Translations under genes and position numbers: made by a program
The notes under the pieces: generated by a model
What the model was told of the DNA's origin: nothing
What the model saw: only the letters and a program-made list of their open reading frames with translations
Databases searched by the model: none
Part shown: piece after piece, positions 7,863 to 15,248 of the stretch
How the letters are laid out: every line of letters begins with the position of its first letter
Position numbering within the stretch: position 1 is the first letter of the stretch
DNA from: Acidobacteriota bacterium
GTDB lineage: Bacteria > Acidobacteriota > Aminicenantia > UBA2199
Length of the DNA: 35,204 nucleotides
Reading direction: 5' to 3'
Assembly (NCBI GenBank): GCA_025456175.1
Contig: JALOLC010000011.1
Span: 1 to 35,204, forward strand

Positions 7863-8804
7863 ATGGAAGAGTTCACTTGCCCAGAGGGGCTGGGCCACCA
7901 TTTCCCCTTCCTGCTGCAGAAGAACCTGGACGCCATCGAAAAAGCCTTCGGCTTGGAGATCTCCCTGCGCGGGGACAAGGTCATGTACTCGGGCAACGGC
8001 TCCCAGGCCAGAAAATTCAAGAAATACCTGCAGCACCTGGCCTTGCTCCAGGAGGAGAACGGCAAGCTGCAGGACCACGACATCCAGTTCAGCCTGAACC
8101 TGGTAGCGGAAGGGAAGATCGAGCAGTTCCAGGAGGACATTTTCAAGAAGCACATCATCAAGGTGGACGGCAAGGAGGTCTATCCCAAGACCTACAACCA
8201 GCGCACCTATGTCAATGCCATCCAGGAGAAGGCCATGGTGTTCGGCATCGGCCCGGCCGGCACCGGCAAAACCTTCCTGGCCATCGCCATGGCCCTGAAC
8301 TTCCTCACCGCCAAGCGGGTGGAGCGCATCGTCCTGACCCGTCCCGTTGTTGAGGCGGGAGAGAAGCTGGGCTTCCTGCCCGGGGACATCCAGCAGAAGA
8401 TCAACCCCTACCTGCGCCCGCTCTACGATGCCTTGTACTATCTGATCGGCTTCGAGCGCACCTCCGAGCTCATCGAGAAGGGGATCATCGAGATCGCCCC
8501 CCTGGCTTATATGCGCGGCCGCACCATCGGCGACGCCTTCATCATTCTCGATGAAGGGCAGAACACCGTCGATTCGCAGATGAAGATGTTCCTGACCCGC
8601 TTCGGGCTGAACTCGCGCGTGGTGGTCACCGCCGACATCACCCAGATCGACCTGGAACAGCCCAAGAAATCGGGGATTTTCAAGGCCATCAAGATCCTGA
8701 AGGGGGTGCCGGACATCGGCGTGGTGTACCTGTCCATGAAGGACATCGTGCGTCATCCCCTGATCCAGCGCATCATCGAGGCCTACGAAAAGGCGGACAA
8801 GTGA
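7863..8804 (+). CDS. PhoH-like P-loop ATPase (YbeZ type)
   Basis: This protein belongs to the PhoH/YbeZ family, cytoplasmic ATPases linked to RNA metabolism and genetically and physically to YbeY. The Walker A motif is GPAGTGKT at about residues 129-136 and the Walker B region is IILDEGQNT near residue 227. Between them lies the conserved segment LTRPVVEAGEKLGFLPGD. The N-terminal 100 residues form the usual family extension. The length of 313 residues is typical. The ATG at 7863 follows a promoter leader with only a weak GGGA as ribosome binding site. The last codons overlap pgpH by four bases (GTGA). Its position upstream of ybeY supports the YbeZ role. The symbol is left empty because phoH and ybeZ paralogues cannot be separated here. 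Confidence 0.92.
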   Translation: MEEFTCPEGLGHHFPFLLQKNLDAIEKAFGLEISLRGDKVMYSGNGSQARKFKKYLQHLALLQEENGKLQDHDIQFSLNLVAEGKIEQFQEDIFKKHIIKVDGKEVYPKTYNQRTYVNAIQEKAMVFGIGPAGTGKTFLAIAMALNFLTAKRVERIVLTRPVVEAGEKLGFLPGDIQQKINPYLRPLYDALYYLIGFERTSELIEKGIIEIAPLAYMRGRTIGDAFIILDEGQNTVDSQMKMFLTRFGLNSRVVVTADITQIDLEQPKKSGIFKAIKILKGVPDIGVVYLSMKDIVRHPLIQRIIEAYEKADK

Positions 8805-11092
8805 ACCTCGAGCTGGAACTGAAAAGGAAGAAACGGCCGGCCAAGAGCCAGGACAAGGGCGGCTCTTCGCTGGGCAAGCTGCTGCTGGGCGCCTTCTTCG
8901 TCATCGTGGTCGCCAGCATCACGTACGTCCCCCCGGCGCGTTCCATCCCGGAAACGGGCCTGAAGGCCGGCGACATCGCCGACTCCGACATCGTCATCCG
9001 CAAGGACATGACCGTCGAGGACAAGGAGATGACCGATGCCAACCGCCGCAAGGCGCTGGCCGCCCTGATCCCGGTGTACGAGTTCAACTGGCAGAAAATC
9101 GCCGGCAGCCAAATGCTGCTGAACGAATGGTTCAGCTTCTTCAAGGAGGCGCGCAAGGATTTTTTCCTGAAAAAAACCGACCTGGAAGGCATCCGCACGC
9201 GGATTCGCGATGGTTTCGGGCTCGAGCTGCGCCCGCAGCCGCTGCAAGCGCTCATCCAGTCCAACACCTTCGCCAGGATCGATCTGAACCAGTTGCTCCT
9301 GGAGACCAGGAAATGGGAAGAGAAGGGCATCCTCATATCCCGCATCGGCGTCCCCAGGGGCAGCGCCGATGAGATCGTCCTTTTCAGCGAGAACAAGGGC
9401 TTTTCCCAGGCCCGGCTGAGCGATTTCTATGATCTGAAAGACGTCGAGGCCAACCTGTCGGCGTTTCTCAACGCTTCCCGCCTCGACGCCGTTGAAAGGG
9501 AGATCGTCAAGCCGATCCTGCTCGAGTTCATCAGCACCAACGTCACCTACTCCAAGGTGCTGACCCGCCAGCAGGAGGAAAAGGCGCTGGCGCTGGTGAA
9601 TCCCGTCTTCATTCACTTCAAGAAAGGGCGGATCGTGCTGCGCCATGGCGACGAGATCAACAAGGACCACCTGCGGCTGATCCAGCTGATCGCCGCCGAG
9701 GAAAAGACCAGCTCGCGCAAGATCCCGGGCGTCATCTTCATCATGACGCTGCTGGGCGTCTTCTTTTTTTTCTTCTGGCGGCTGAACATCGCCTCCAAGA
9801 CCGGCGGCATCAACCGCGCCCGGCTGAATTTTGTCTCGGGCATGACCTTCATCGCCAGCGCCATGATCTACCGCCTGGCGCTGTTCATCTACCCGCTGGT
9901 GCTGCGCAACATCACCCTGGACCTGCAGGGGGACGCCGCCGGCCTGGTCTACGCCATCCCCTTCGCCGTCGGCTCGCTGATCATCGCCTTCCTGTTCGAC
10001 CTGCCGAGCGCCGTTGTCTTCTCGTCGCTCAACGCCGTCATCGGCGGCTTCATCTGCGACTGGGACTTCAAGGTCCTGCTCTTCGTCCTGGCCGGCAACC
10101 TGGCCGTGGCCTTCGGGGTCGAATACTATCAGCGGCTGAAGCGCTCCTCGATCCTGAAAGCCGGCCTATTCTGGCTGCTGCCGGTCAATATCTTGACCAC
10201 GCTGATCTTCGCCCTGGGCGAGGACGATGCCGGCTTGAGAAAGGCCGCTTTCTATGTGGCGCTGGGCATTTTATCGGCCCTGCTTTCGGCATTCATCGCC
10301 AATTTCCTGATCCCGCTCTGGGAAGTGATATTCAAGCTGGTCACCGACCTCAAGCTGGTCGAGATCACCAACCTGAACCTGCCCTGCTTCCGCGAGATGC
10401 TGGAGAAGGCGCCCGGGACCTTCCACCATTCCCAGATGGTCGCATCCCTGGCCGAAGCCGCCGCCCAGGAGCTGGAGCTCTCCCCGCTTCTGGTGCGCGC
10501 CATGGCCCTGTACCACGACATCGGCAAGATCGACAACCCCCAGTTCTTCACCGAAAACCAGTCGGTCTACGAGGACGCGCACGGTCAGCTCACGCCGCTG
10601 GAGAGCGCCAAGGTCATCATCTCGCACATCGACCTGGGCCTGGAGAAGGCCGAGCGGCTGAAGCTGCCCAAAAAAGTGACCCTGGCCATCACCCAGCACC
10701 ACGGCACCAAGCTGGTGAAGTATTTCCACGCCAAGGCCAAGGAGCTCAGCGCCGGCCAGCTCGACGGGTTCGACGAGAACATGTTCCGTTATCCGGGGAA
10801 GAAGCCGCAGCAGGTGGAGGAAGCCATCATCATGCTGGCCGACCAGGTGGAGGCGGCATCCAAGAGCCTTTCGTCCCCCAACGACAGCGATATCCGCAGC
10901 GTCGTGGAAAAGATCATCGCCTCCGACATCGCCGAAAGCCAGTTCGACGAGTGCGACGGCCTGACCTTCAAGGCCCTGAACACCATCGCCGGCAGCTTCT
11001 ACAACAAGCTGGCGTCGATCTACCACCAGCGCGTCTCCTATCCGGGCTTTGAATTCGAAAAGGGAAAAGACGATGATCGCCATCCAGCATGA
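8801..11092 (+). CDS. pgpH: 7TM-HD c-di-AMP phosphodiesterase, PgpH-like
   Basis: PgpH proteins are membrane phosphodiesterases that hydrolyse cyclic di-AMP through a cytoplasmic HD domain. The layout is complete: a membrane anchor at about 25-43, an extracytoplasmic 7TMR-HDED-type domain to about 300, a bundle of hydrophobic helices from about 307 to 520 (first GVIFIMTLLGVFFFFFW), and an HD domain from about 540 to 720. The HD domain has FHHSQMV, the metal motif LYHDIGKIDNP and ITQHHG. The length of 763 residues fits. The start is the GTG at 8801 overlapping the phoH stop (GTGA). Its position between phoH and ybeY is the order known in Firmicutes and several other phyla. The presence of this family implies c-di-AMP signalling, although no diadenylate cyclase lies in this window. 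Confidence 0.92.
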   Translation: MNLELELKRKKRPAKSQDKGGSSLGKLLLGAFFVIVVASITYVPPARSIPETGLKAGDIADSDIVIRKDMTVEDKEMTDANRRKALAALIPVYEFNWQKIAGSQMLLNEWFSFFKEARKDFFLKKTDLEGIRTRIRDGFGLELRPQPLQALIQSNTFARIDLNQLLLETRKWEEKGILISRIGVPRGSADEIVLFSENKGFSQARLSDFYDLKDVEANLSAFLNASRLDAVEREIVKPILLEFISTNVTYSKVLTRQQEEKALALVNPVFIHFKKGRIVLRHGDEINKDHLRLIQLIAAEEKTSSRKIPGVIFIMTLLGVFFFFFWRLNIASKTGGINRARLNFVSGMTFIASAMIYRLALFIYPLVLRNITLDLQGDAAGLVYAIPFAVGSLIIAFLFDLPSAVVFSSLNAVIGGFICDWDFKVLLFVLAGNLAVAFGVEYYQRLKRSSILKAGLFWLLPVNILTTLIFALGEDDAGLRKAAFYVALGILSALLSAFIANFLIPLWEVIFKLVTDLKLVEITNLNLPCFREMLEKAPGTFHHSQMVASLAEAAAQELELSPLLVRAMALYHDIGKIDNPQFFTENQSVYEDAHGQLTPLESAKVIISHIDLGLEKAERLKLPKKVTLAITQHHGTKLVKYFHAKAKELSAGQLDGFDENMFRYPGKKPQQVEEAIIMLADQVEAASKSLSSPNDSDIRSVVEKIIASDIAESQFDECDGLTFKALNTIAGSFYNKLASIYHQRVSYPGFEFEKGKDDDRHPA

Positions 11093-11489
11093 GGGCTTCC
11101 CCGCTCCCGCCCGGGAGTTCCGCGCCGCCCTGCGCCAGGCGGCCGCCCGCATCGGGCTGAAGGGGCGGGTGACCGTGCGCCTGGCCGGCGCTGAGGAGGT
11201 GCGCGCCCTGAACCGCCGCTTCCGCCAACGGGACCGCGCCACCGACGTGCTGAGCTTTCCCCTCGCCGAAAAGCTTCCCGAAGGCAATTATGCCGGCGAC
11301 ATCCTGATCTGCCTGCCCATAGCGGAGAGGCAAGCGCGGCGCGCCGGCCATTCCCGCGAACGGGAGCTGCTGCTGCTGGCGATCCACGGCCTGCTGCACC
11401 TGAAGGGTCTCGACCACGTGGCGGACGCGGGGGAGATGCTGGCGCTGCAGGAGCGCCTCTTCGCCGAGCTGGCCAGGGAGATGCCATGA
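11073..11489 (+). CDS. ybeY: Endoribonuclease YbeY
   Basis: YbeY is a zinc-dependent single-strand endoribonuclease needed for 16S rRNA 3'-end maturation and ribosome quality control. The zinc signature HGLLHLKGLDH is complete, with H105, H109 and H115. The preceding conserved segment RATDVLSFPL is also present. The start at ATG 11073 gives 138 residues and has AGGGAAAA at 11061-11068 as ribosome binding site. It lies 20 bases inside the end of pgpH. A TTG at 11049 in the same frame would add eight residues of low similarity and is less likely. The stop overlaps the next ATG (ATGA). Co-location with phoH and era, its known functional partners, strengthens the call. Confidence 0.94.
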   Translation: MIAIQHEGFPAPAREFRAALRQAAARIGLKGRVTVRLAGAEEVRALNRRFRQRDRATDVLSFPLAEKLPEGNYAGDILICLPIAERQARRAGHSRERELLLLAIHGLLHLKGLDHVADAGEMLALQERLFAELAREMP

Positions 11490-12703
11490 GCATCGCCGGC
11501 CTCCTTGCCCTCTTCGTCATCGCCGTCCTGTTCCACCTGCTGGAGAGCAGTTTCGAAAGCTTCTCGCGCATCTCGCTGGCCAAGTTCCTGAAAAGCATCG
11601 AGAACCAGCGCCTGCCGCGCTTTCCCTTCGTCGAAAAATTCGACCTGGTCATCCATTCCCTGGAGACGGTCGTCTTCGTGCTGCAGATCATCCTGATGCT
11701 TTGCACCTTCCGCGCGCTGCGGACGGCGATCCCCCCGGCGGCGCTGCGCATTTTGCTCGTCGGCCTGTTCTACCTCGTCTTCTTCAACGTGGTCTTCTAT
11801 ATCGCCGCCTACCGCAACCGCGAAGCCGTGCTGCGCCGCCTGATCTTCCTTTTTCCCGTCGCCTGGTTCATCTTCTATCCCCTGAACTTCATCTTTTCCC
11901 TTTTCCTGAAGGAGAGCCCGCCCGAGCCGGGCGAAAACGAAAGCGAGGAGATCACCGACGAACAGCTGGAGGTCTTCCTCGAGGAGGGGGCCAAGGAGGG
12001 GGTCATCGAGAAGGAGGACCAGGAGATGATCGAGAGCGTCCTCGAATTCGGGGACACCCTGGTCAAGGAAATCATGACCCCGCGCGTGAACATCACCCAC
12101 GTGCATATCGACGCCGGCCTGGAGGAGGTGGTGGCCACGATCCGGGAAAAGAAGAAGTCGCGCTTTCCGGTCATCGCCGACAAGCTCGACAACGTGGAAG
12201 GCATCATCCTGGCCAAGGACGTCCTGGACTACTGGGGCCGCGGCGACTTCAACCTGCGCGAGATCCTGCGCCCGCCCTTCTTCATCCCCGACACCATGCG
12301 CATCCTGGAGCTGCTGAAGGAGATGCAGCGCACCAACCAGAAGTTCGCCATCGTCAGCGACGAGTTCGGCGGCGTCTCCGGGGTGATCAGCATGGAGGAC
12401 ATCATCGAGGAGATCGTCGGCGACATCAAGGACGAATACGACGAGGACCTCGAGCCGATCGCCCGCGACCGCGACGGCTGGACGGTGCGCGGCGACACCA
12501 GCATCTACGAGCTCAACGAGTCATTGGGCATCGAGATCGACGACAGCGCTGATTACCAGACCGTAGCCGGCCTGATCAGTTCCCAGCTGGGCAGGATCCC
12601 CTCGATCCAGGACCGCATCACCGTCGCGGGCCATGTCTTTGAGGTGCGGGAGATGGACCGCAACCGCATCAAGACCGTCCGCATCACCCATGACCCGAAC
12701 TGA
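11486..12703 (+). CDS. CorC/HlyC-type membrane protein with CNNM and CBS domains
   Basis: This is a member of the CNNM/CorC family, membrane proteins tied to Mg2+ (and possibly Co2+) export. An N-terminal DUF21/CNNM membrane domain (about 1-145) contains hydrophobic segments near 3-20, 52-75, 85-110 and 115-140. A CBS pair spans about 190-325, beginning DTLVKEIMTPRVNI and containing DEFGGVSGVISMEDIIEEIVGDI. A C-terminal CorC_HlyC domain spans about 330-405 and includes the GWTVRGDTSIYELNE segment. The length of 405 residues is usual. The ATG overlaps the ybeY stop (ATGA), and era starts inside its last codons. The ybeY-corC order is also found in E. coli (ybeZ-ybeY-ybeX), so a role in ribosome maturation, as discussed for YbeX, is plausible. 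Transport activity is inferred only from family. Confidence 0.9.
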   Translation: MSIAGLLALFVIAVLFHLLESSFESFSRISLAKFLKSIENQRLPRFPFVEKFDLVIHSLETVVFVLQIILMLCTFRALRTAIPPAALRILLVGLFYLVFFNVVFYIAAYRNREAVLRRLIFLFPVAWFIFYPLNFIFSLFLKESPPEPGENESEEITDEQLEVFLEEGAKEGVIEKEDQEMIESVLEFGDTLVKEIMTPRVNITHVHIDAGLEEVVATIREKKKSRFPVIADKLDNVEGIILAKDVLDYWGRGDFNLREILRPPFFIPDTMRILELLKEMQRTNQKFAIVSDEFGGVSGVISMEDIIEEIVGDIKDEYDEDLEPIARDRDGWTVRGDTSIYELNESLGIEIDDSADYQTVAGLISSQLGRIPSIQDRITVAGHVFEVREMDRNRIKTVRITHDPN

Positions 12704-13598
12704 AGCCCGGCACTCGGGCTACGTGGCCCTGGTGGGCCGCACCAATGTCGGCAAGTCGACCTTCCTGAACGCCCTGATCGGGGCCAAGATCGCCATCGTC
12801 TCGGCCAAGCCGCAGACCACGCGGCGCAAGGTGCTGGGCATCAAGACCACGGAGCGCGGCCAAGCCATCTTCTTCGACTGCCCCGGCATCCACAAGCCGC
12901 ACTTCCGGCTGAACGAACGCATGATGAAGGAGGTCCGCGACGCGCTCCATGACGCCGACCTCGTCCTCTATTTCGTCGACATCGGCGCCCCGCAGGCCGA
13001 CGAGTTCATCTTCGCCCTGCTGGCCGAGGCCGCGTCTGCGCGGGACGATACTGCGGGCAAGCCCGTCTTCCTGGTGATCAACAAGATCGACACGCTGAGC
13101 AAGGGGCGCATACTGGAAAAAATCCAGGAATACAAGGACGCCTTCCCCTGGAAGGAGATCATCCCCATCTCGGCCCTCAAGGGAGACAACCTGGACCTGA
13201 TCGAAGACCTGATTTTCCGCTGCCTGCCCGCGGGCGAGGATTTCTACCCGGCCGAGGAGACCACCCTGCAGGGCCAGGCCTTCTATGTCGGCGAGCTGAT
13301 ACGCGAAAAGGTGCTCGACCGTGTCGAGGACGAGCTGCCGTTCACCACCACGCTCAAGGTCGAGGAGATCAAGGACCGCGGCGAGGTGGTCTACGTGCGC
13401 GCCGAGATCTTCGTGGAAAACCCGGCGCAAAAAAAAATCGTCATCGGCAGGCAGGGCGGGCTGATCAAGCGCATCGGCACCGATGGCCGCCTGGCGCTGG
13501 AGGAATACTTCGCCAAGAAGGTGTTCCTTGACCTCCACGTCAAGGTCGTGCCCAACTGGCGCAACTCACCCCAGGTTCTCCACGAGATCTTCGACTGA
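12690..13598 (+). CDS. era: GTPase Era
   Basis: Era is a GTPase that binds the 3' end of 16S rRNA during 30S assembly. The GTPase domain shows G1 GRTNVGKST (residues 16-24), G2 around QTTRRK, G3 DCPGIH, and G4 NKID. The C-terminal KH domain contains IGRQGGLIKRIGTDGR. The length of 302 residues from ATG 12690 matches the family. This start lies 14 bases inside the upstream gene. A longer reading from 12633 has a tail unlike Era. It closes the phoH-era transcription unit. A run of six T then eight C follows at 13613-13626, but no convincing terminator stem was found there. Confidence 0.95.
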   Translation: MTRTEARHSGYVALVGRTNVGKSTFLNALIGAKIAIVSAKPQTTRRKVLGIKTTERGQAIFFDCPGIHKPHFRLNERMMKEVRDALHDADLVLYFVDIGAPQADEFIFALLAEAASARDDTAGKPVFLVINKIDTLSKGRILEKIQEYKDAFPWKEIIPISALKGDNLDLIEDLIFRCLPAGEDFYPAEETTLQGQAFYVGELIREKVLDRVEDELPFTTTLKVEEIKDRGEVVYVRAEIFVENPAQKKIVIGRQGGLIKRIGTDGRLALEEYFAKKVFLDLHVKVVPNWRNSPQVLHEIFD

Positions 13599-13643
13599 GC
13601 GCCGCCCCACGGTTTTTTCCCCCCCCGCCGTCGGTTTTCCTGG

Positions 13644-13672
13644 TTGCTATTTCCACTTAAATATAATAAAAT
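13644..13672 (+). promoter_or_regulatory. Probable sigma70 promoter for the histidine kinase operon
   Basis: TTGCTA (13644-13649) and TAAAAT (13667-13672) are separated by 17 bp, matching four and five of six consensus positions. A perfect TATAAT overlaps at 13662-13667 but has no -35 at standard spacing. The 87-bp gap is strikingly AT-rich around 13645-13680 compared with its surroundings. Transcription from the first pair would begin very near the kinase start codon (13686), giving a very short leader. That fits the lack of a clear Shine-Dalgarno sequence. Confidence 0.55.
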
Positions 13673-13685
13673 ACAAGACAAGCCA

Positions 13686-15248
13686 ATGCCAATGATAAAA
13701 ACGCTGCGCGCCAAGTTCCTGCTCTCTTTCATCTTGATCGGCCTGGCCAACATCGTCCTCTCCTTGCTAATGATCCTGGGCGTCGTCCATGCGACCAACA
13801 GCCGTATGGCCCGGAAGAATTTCGTGCGCTGGGCGCAGGACTTCGAGGCCATGGCCGAGCCGAATTTCATCTATTTCAACTACATGAATCTGTCGGCGCA
13901 GACCGAGGACATTCTCCGGGGCAATCCCCTGGACTTCATCATGCTGTCCGACGCCCAGGGCAAGGAGATCTTCTTCAAGGGTCCCGAAGGCCTCAAGGAC
14001 GGGCTCACGCCCGAGCGCATCCCCCTTGGCGGCGAGCCCGTTGCCGCGTCCTTCGCCGGCCGCCCCTACCTGCTGCTCAAGCTGCCGGTGAAAGTCGCCA
14101 CTGCCGACACGCAGTGGGGGAGCATCCTCTTCGGTCATTCCAGCGAGGAGAACCGCGCCATCCTGGCCCAGCTGCGCCTGAATGTCCTTCTCATCTCGGC
14201 GGTGCTGCTGGCGGCTTTCAGCGCCCTCATCGTCCTCATCAACCGCAAACTGACCGAGCCGATCCAGCTGCTGAAGAACGGCCTGGAGAAGGTCAGTTTC
14301 GGGGATTTTTCCCACCGCATCCAGATCCACTCCAACGACGAGTTCTTCTTTCTGGGCGGCCAGTTCAATGAAATGGCCGAGAAGATCGAGAGCATGATGA
14401 CCGAGATCGAGGCCACCCAGCGCAGCCTGGAAAAGCAGGTCACCGCGCGCACCCGCGAACTGAACGATTCCAACCAGAAGCTCCAGGTCGCCATGCAGGA
14501 GCTGCGCGACACCCAGCAGCACATCATCCAGTCGGAGAAGCAGAAGTCCCTCACCGCCATCGTCTCCGGCTTCGCCCACGAGATCAACAACCCGCTGACC
14601 GGCATCCTGGGCTACGTCGACCTGATCGCCATCCGCGACGACGCCAGCCCCTACGTGCGCGAGAAGCTGGGCAGCATTCAAAAACAGGCCGTGCGCATCA
14701 AGAACATCATCGACCAGCTCAACCAGTTGAACCCCGACATGGATCAGGTCAAGATGGATATCAGCCTGGCCAACCTCCTGGAGAAGCTGGTCAAGGTCAT
14801 CGCCGGCCGGCCCGAGAACGCCGAGTACGCGATCGTGCGCAACCTGGCCGGCGAGGACATGATCATCCTGGGCAACCATTTCGCCCTCTGGCAGGTCTTC
14901 GAGGGCATCGTGGAGAACGCCATCGAGGCCCTGCGCGAGAACGCCATCGCCCAGGGCCGTGTCGAGATCGACCTGAAGCGCTCGATGGACGGCGCCCAGG
15001 CCATCGTCGACATCCGTGACAACGGCGGCGGCTTCAAGAACCTGGACAAAGCCTTCGACCCCTTCTACACCACGAAGAACCGCACGCAGAAGAAGGGCAT
15101 CGGTCTGACCATCGCCTACAACATCATCCAGGAGCACCAGGGCAACATCGTCATCAAGAACAACGACGGCGGTGGGGCCACGGTGTCGGTCTACCTGAAG
15201 ATTGCGGATAGGAAATCCAATATGCCAACGCGAACGGAGGACAAATAA
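13686..15248 (+). CDS. Membrane sensor histidine kinase (HAMP-HisKA-HATPase)
   Basis: This is a two-component sensor kinase that senses an envelope signal and autophosphorylates on His. The first membrane helix is at about 8-36 and a periplasmic sensor of about 130 residues follows. The second helix is near 165-188, a HAMP domain at about 188-240 contains GDFSHRIQIHSNDEF, and a coiled coil follows. The HisKA domain has the phospho-acceptor near residue 298 in GFAHEINNPLTG. The ATPase domain has the N-box VENAIEAL (about 410), DNGGGF (about 445) and GIGLTIAY (about 472). The NNPL-type H-box resembles NtrB/ZraS-like kinases. No response regulator is found in this window, so it is an orphan here. 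ATG 13686 and ATG 13692 are both possible, and neither has a strong ribosome binding site. The stop overlaps the next ATG (TAATG). The signal is unknown. Confidence 0.92.
   Translation: MPMIKTLRAKFLLSFILIGLANIVLSLLMILGVVHATNSRMARKNFVRWAQDFEAMAEPNFIYFNYMNLSAQTEDILRGNPLDFIMLSDAQGKEIFFKGPEGLKDGLTPERIPLGGEPVAASFAGRPYLLLKLPVKVATADTQWGSILFGHSSEENRAILAQLRLNVLLISAVLLAAFSALIVLINRKLTEPIQLLKNGLEKVSFGDFSHRIQIHSNDEFFFLGGQFNEMAEKIESMMTEIEATQRSLEKQVTARTRELNDSNQKLQVAMQELRDTQQHIIQSEKQKSLTAIVSGFAHEINNPLTGILGYVDLIAIRDDASPYVREKLGSIQKQAVRIKNIIDQLNQLNPDMDQVKMDISLANLLEKLVKVIAGRPENAEYAIVRNLAGEDMIILGNHFALWQVFEGIVENAIEALRENAIAQGRVEIDLKRSMDGAQAIVDIRDNGGGFKNLDKAFDPFYTTKNRTQKKGIGLTIAYNIIQEHQGNIVIKNNDGGGATVSVYLKIADRKSNMPTRTEDK

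Noticed and set aside
13599-13640. Intrinsic terminator after era at the T6C8 run
   Set aside because: Only a four-base stem could be drawn, and the T-run lies inside the would-be loop rather than after a stem.
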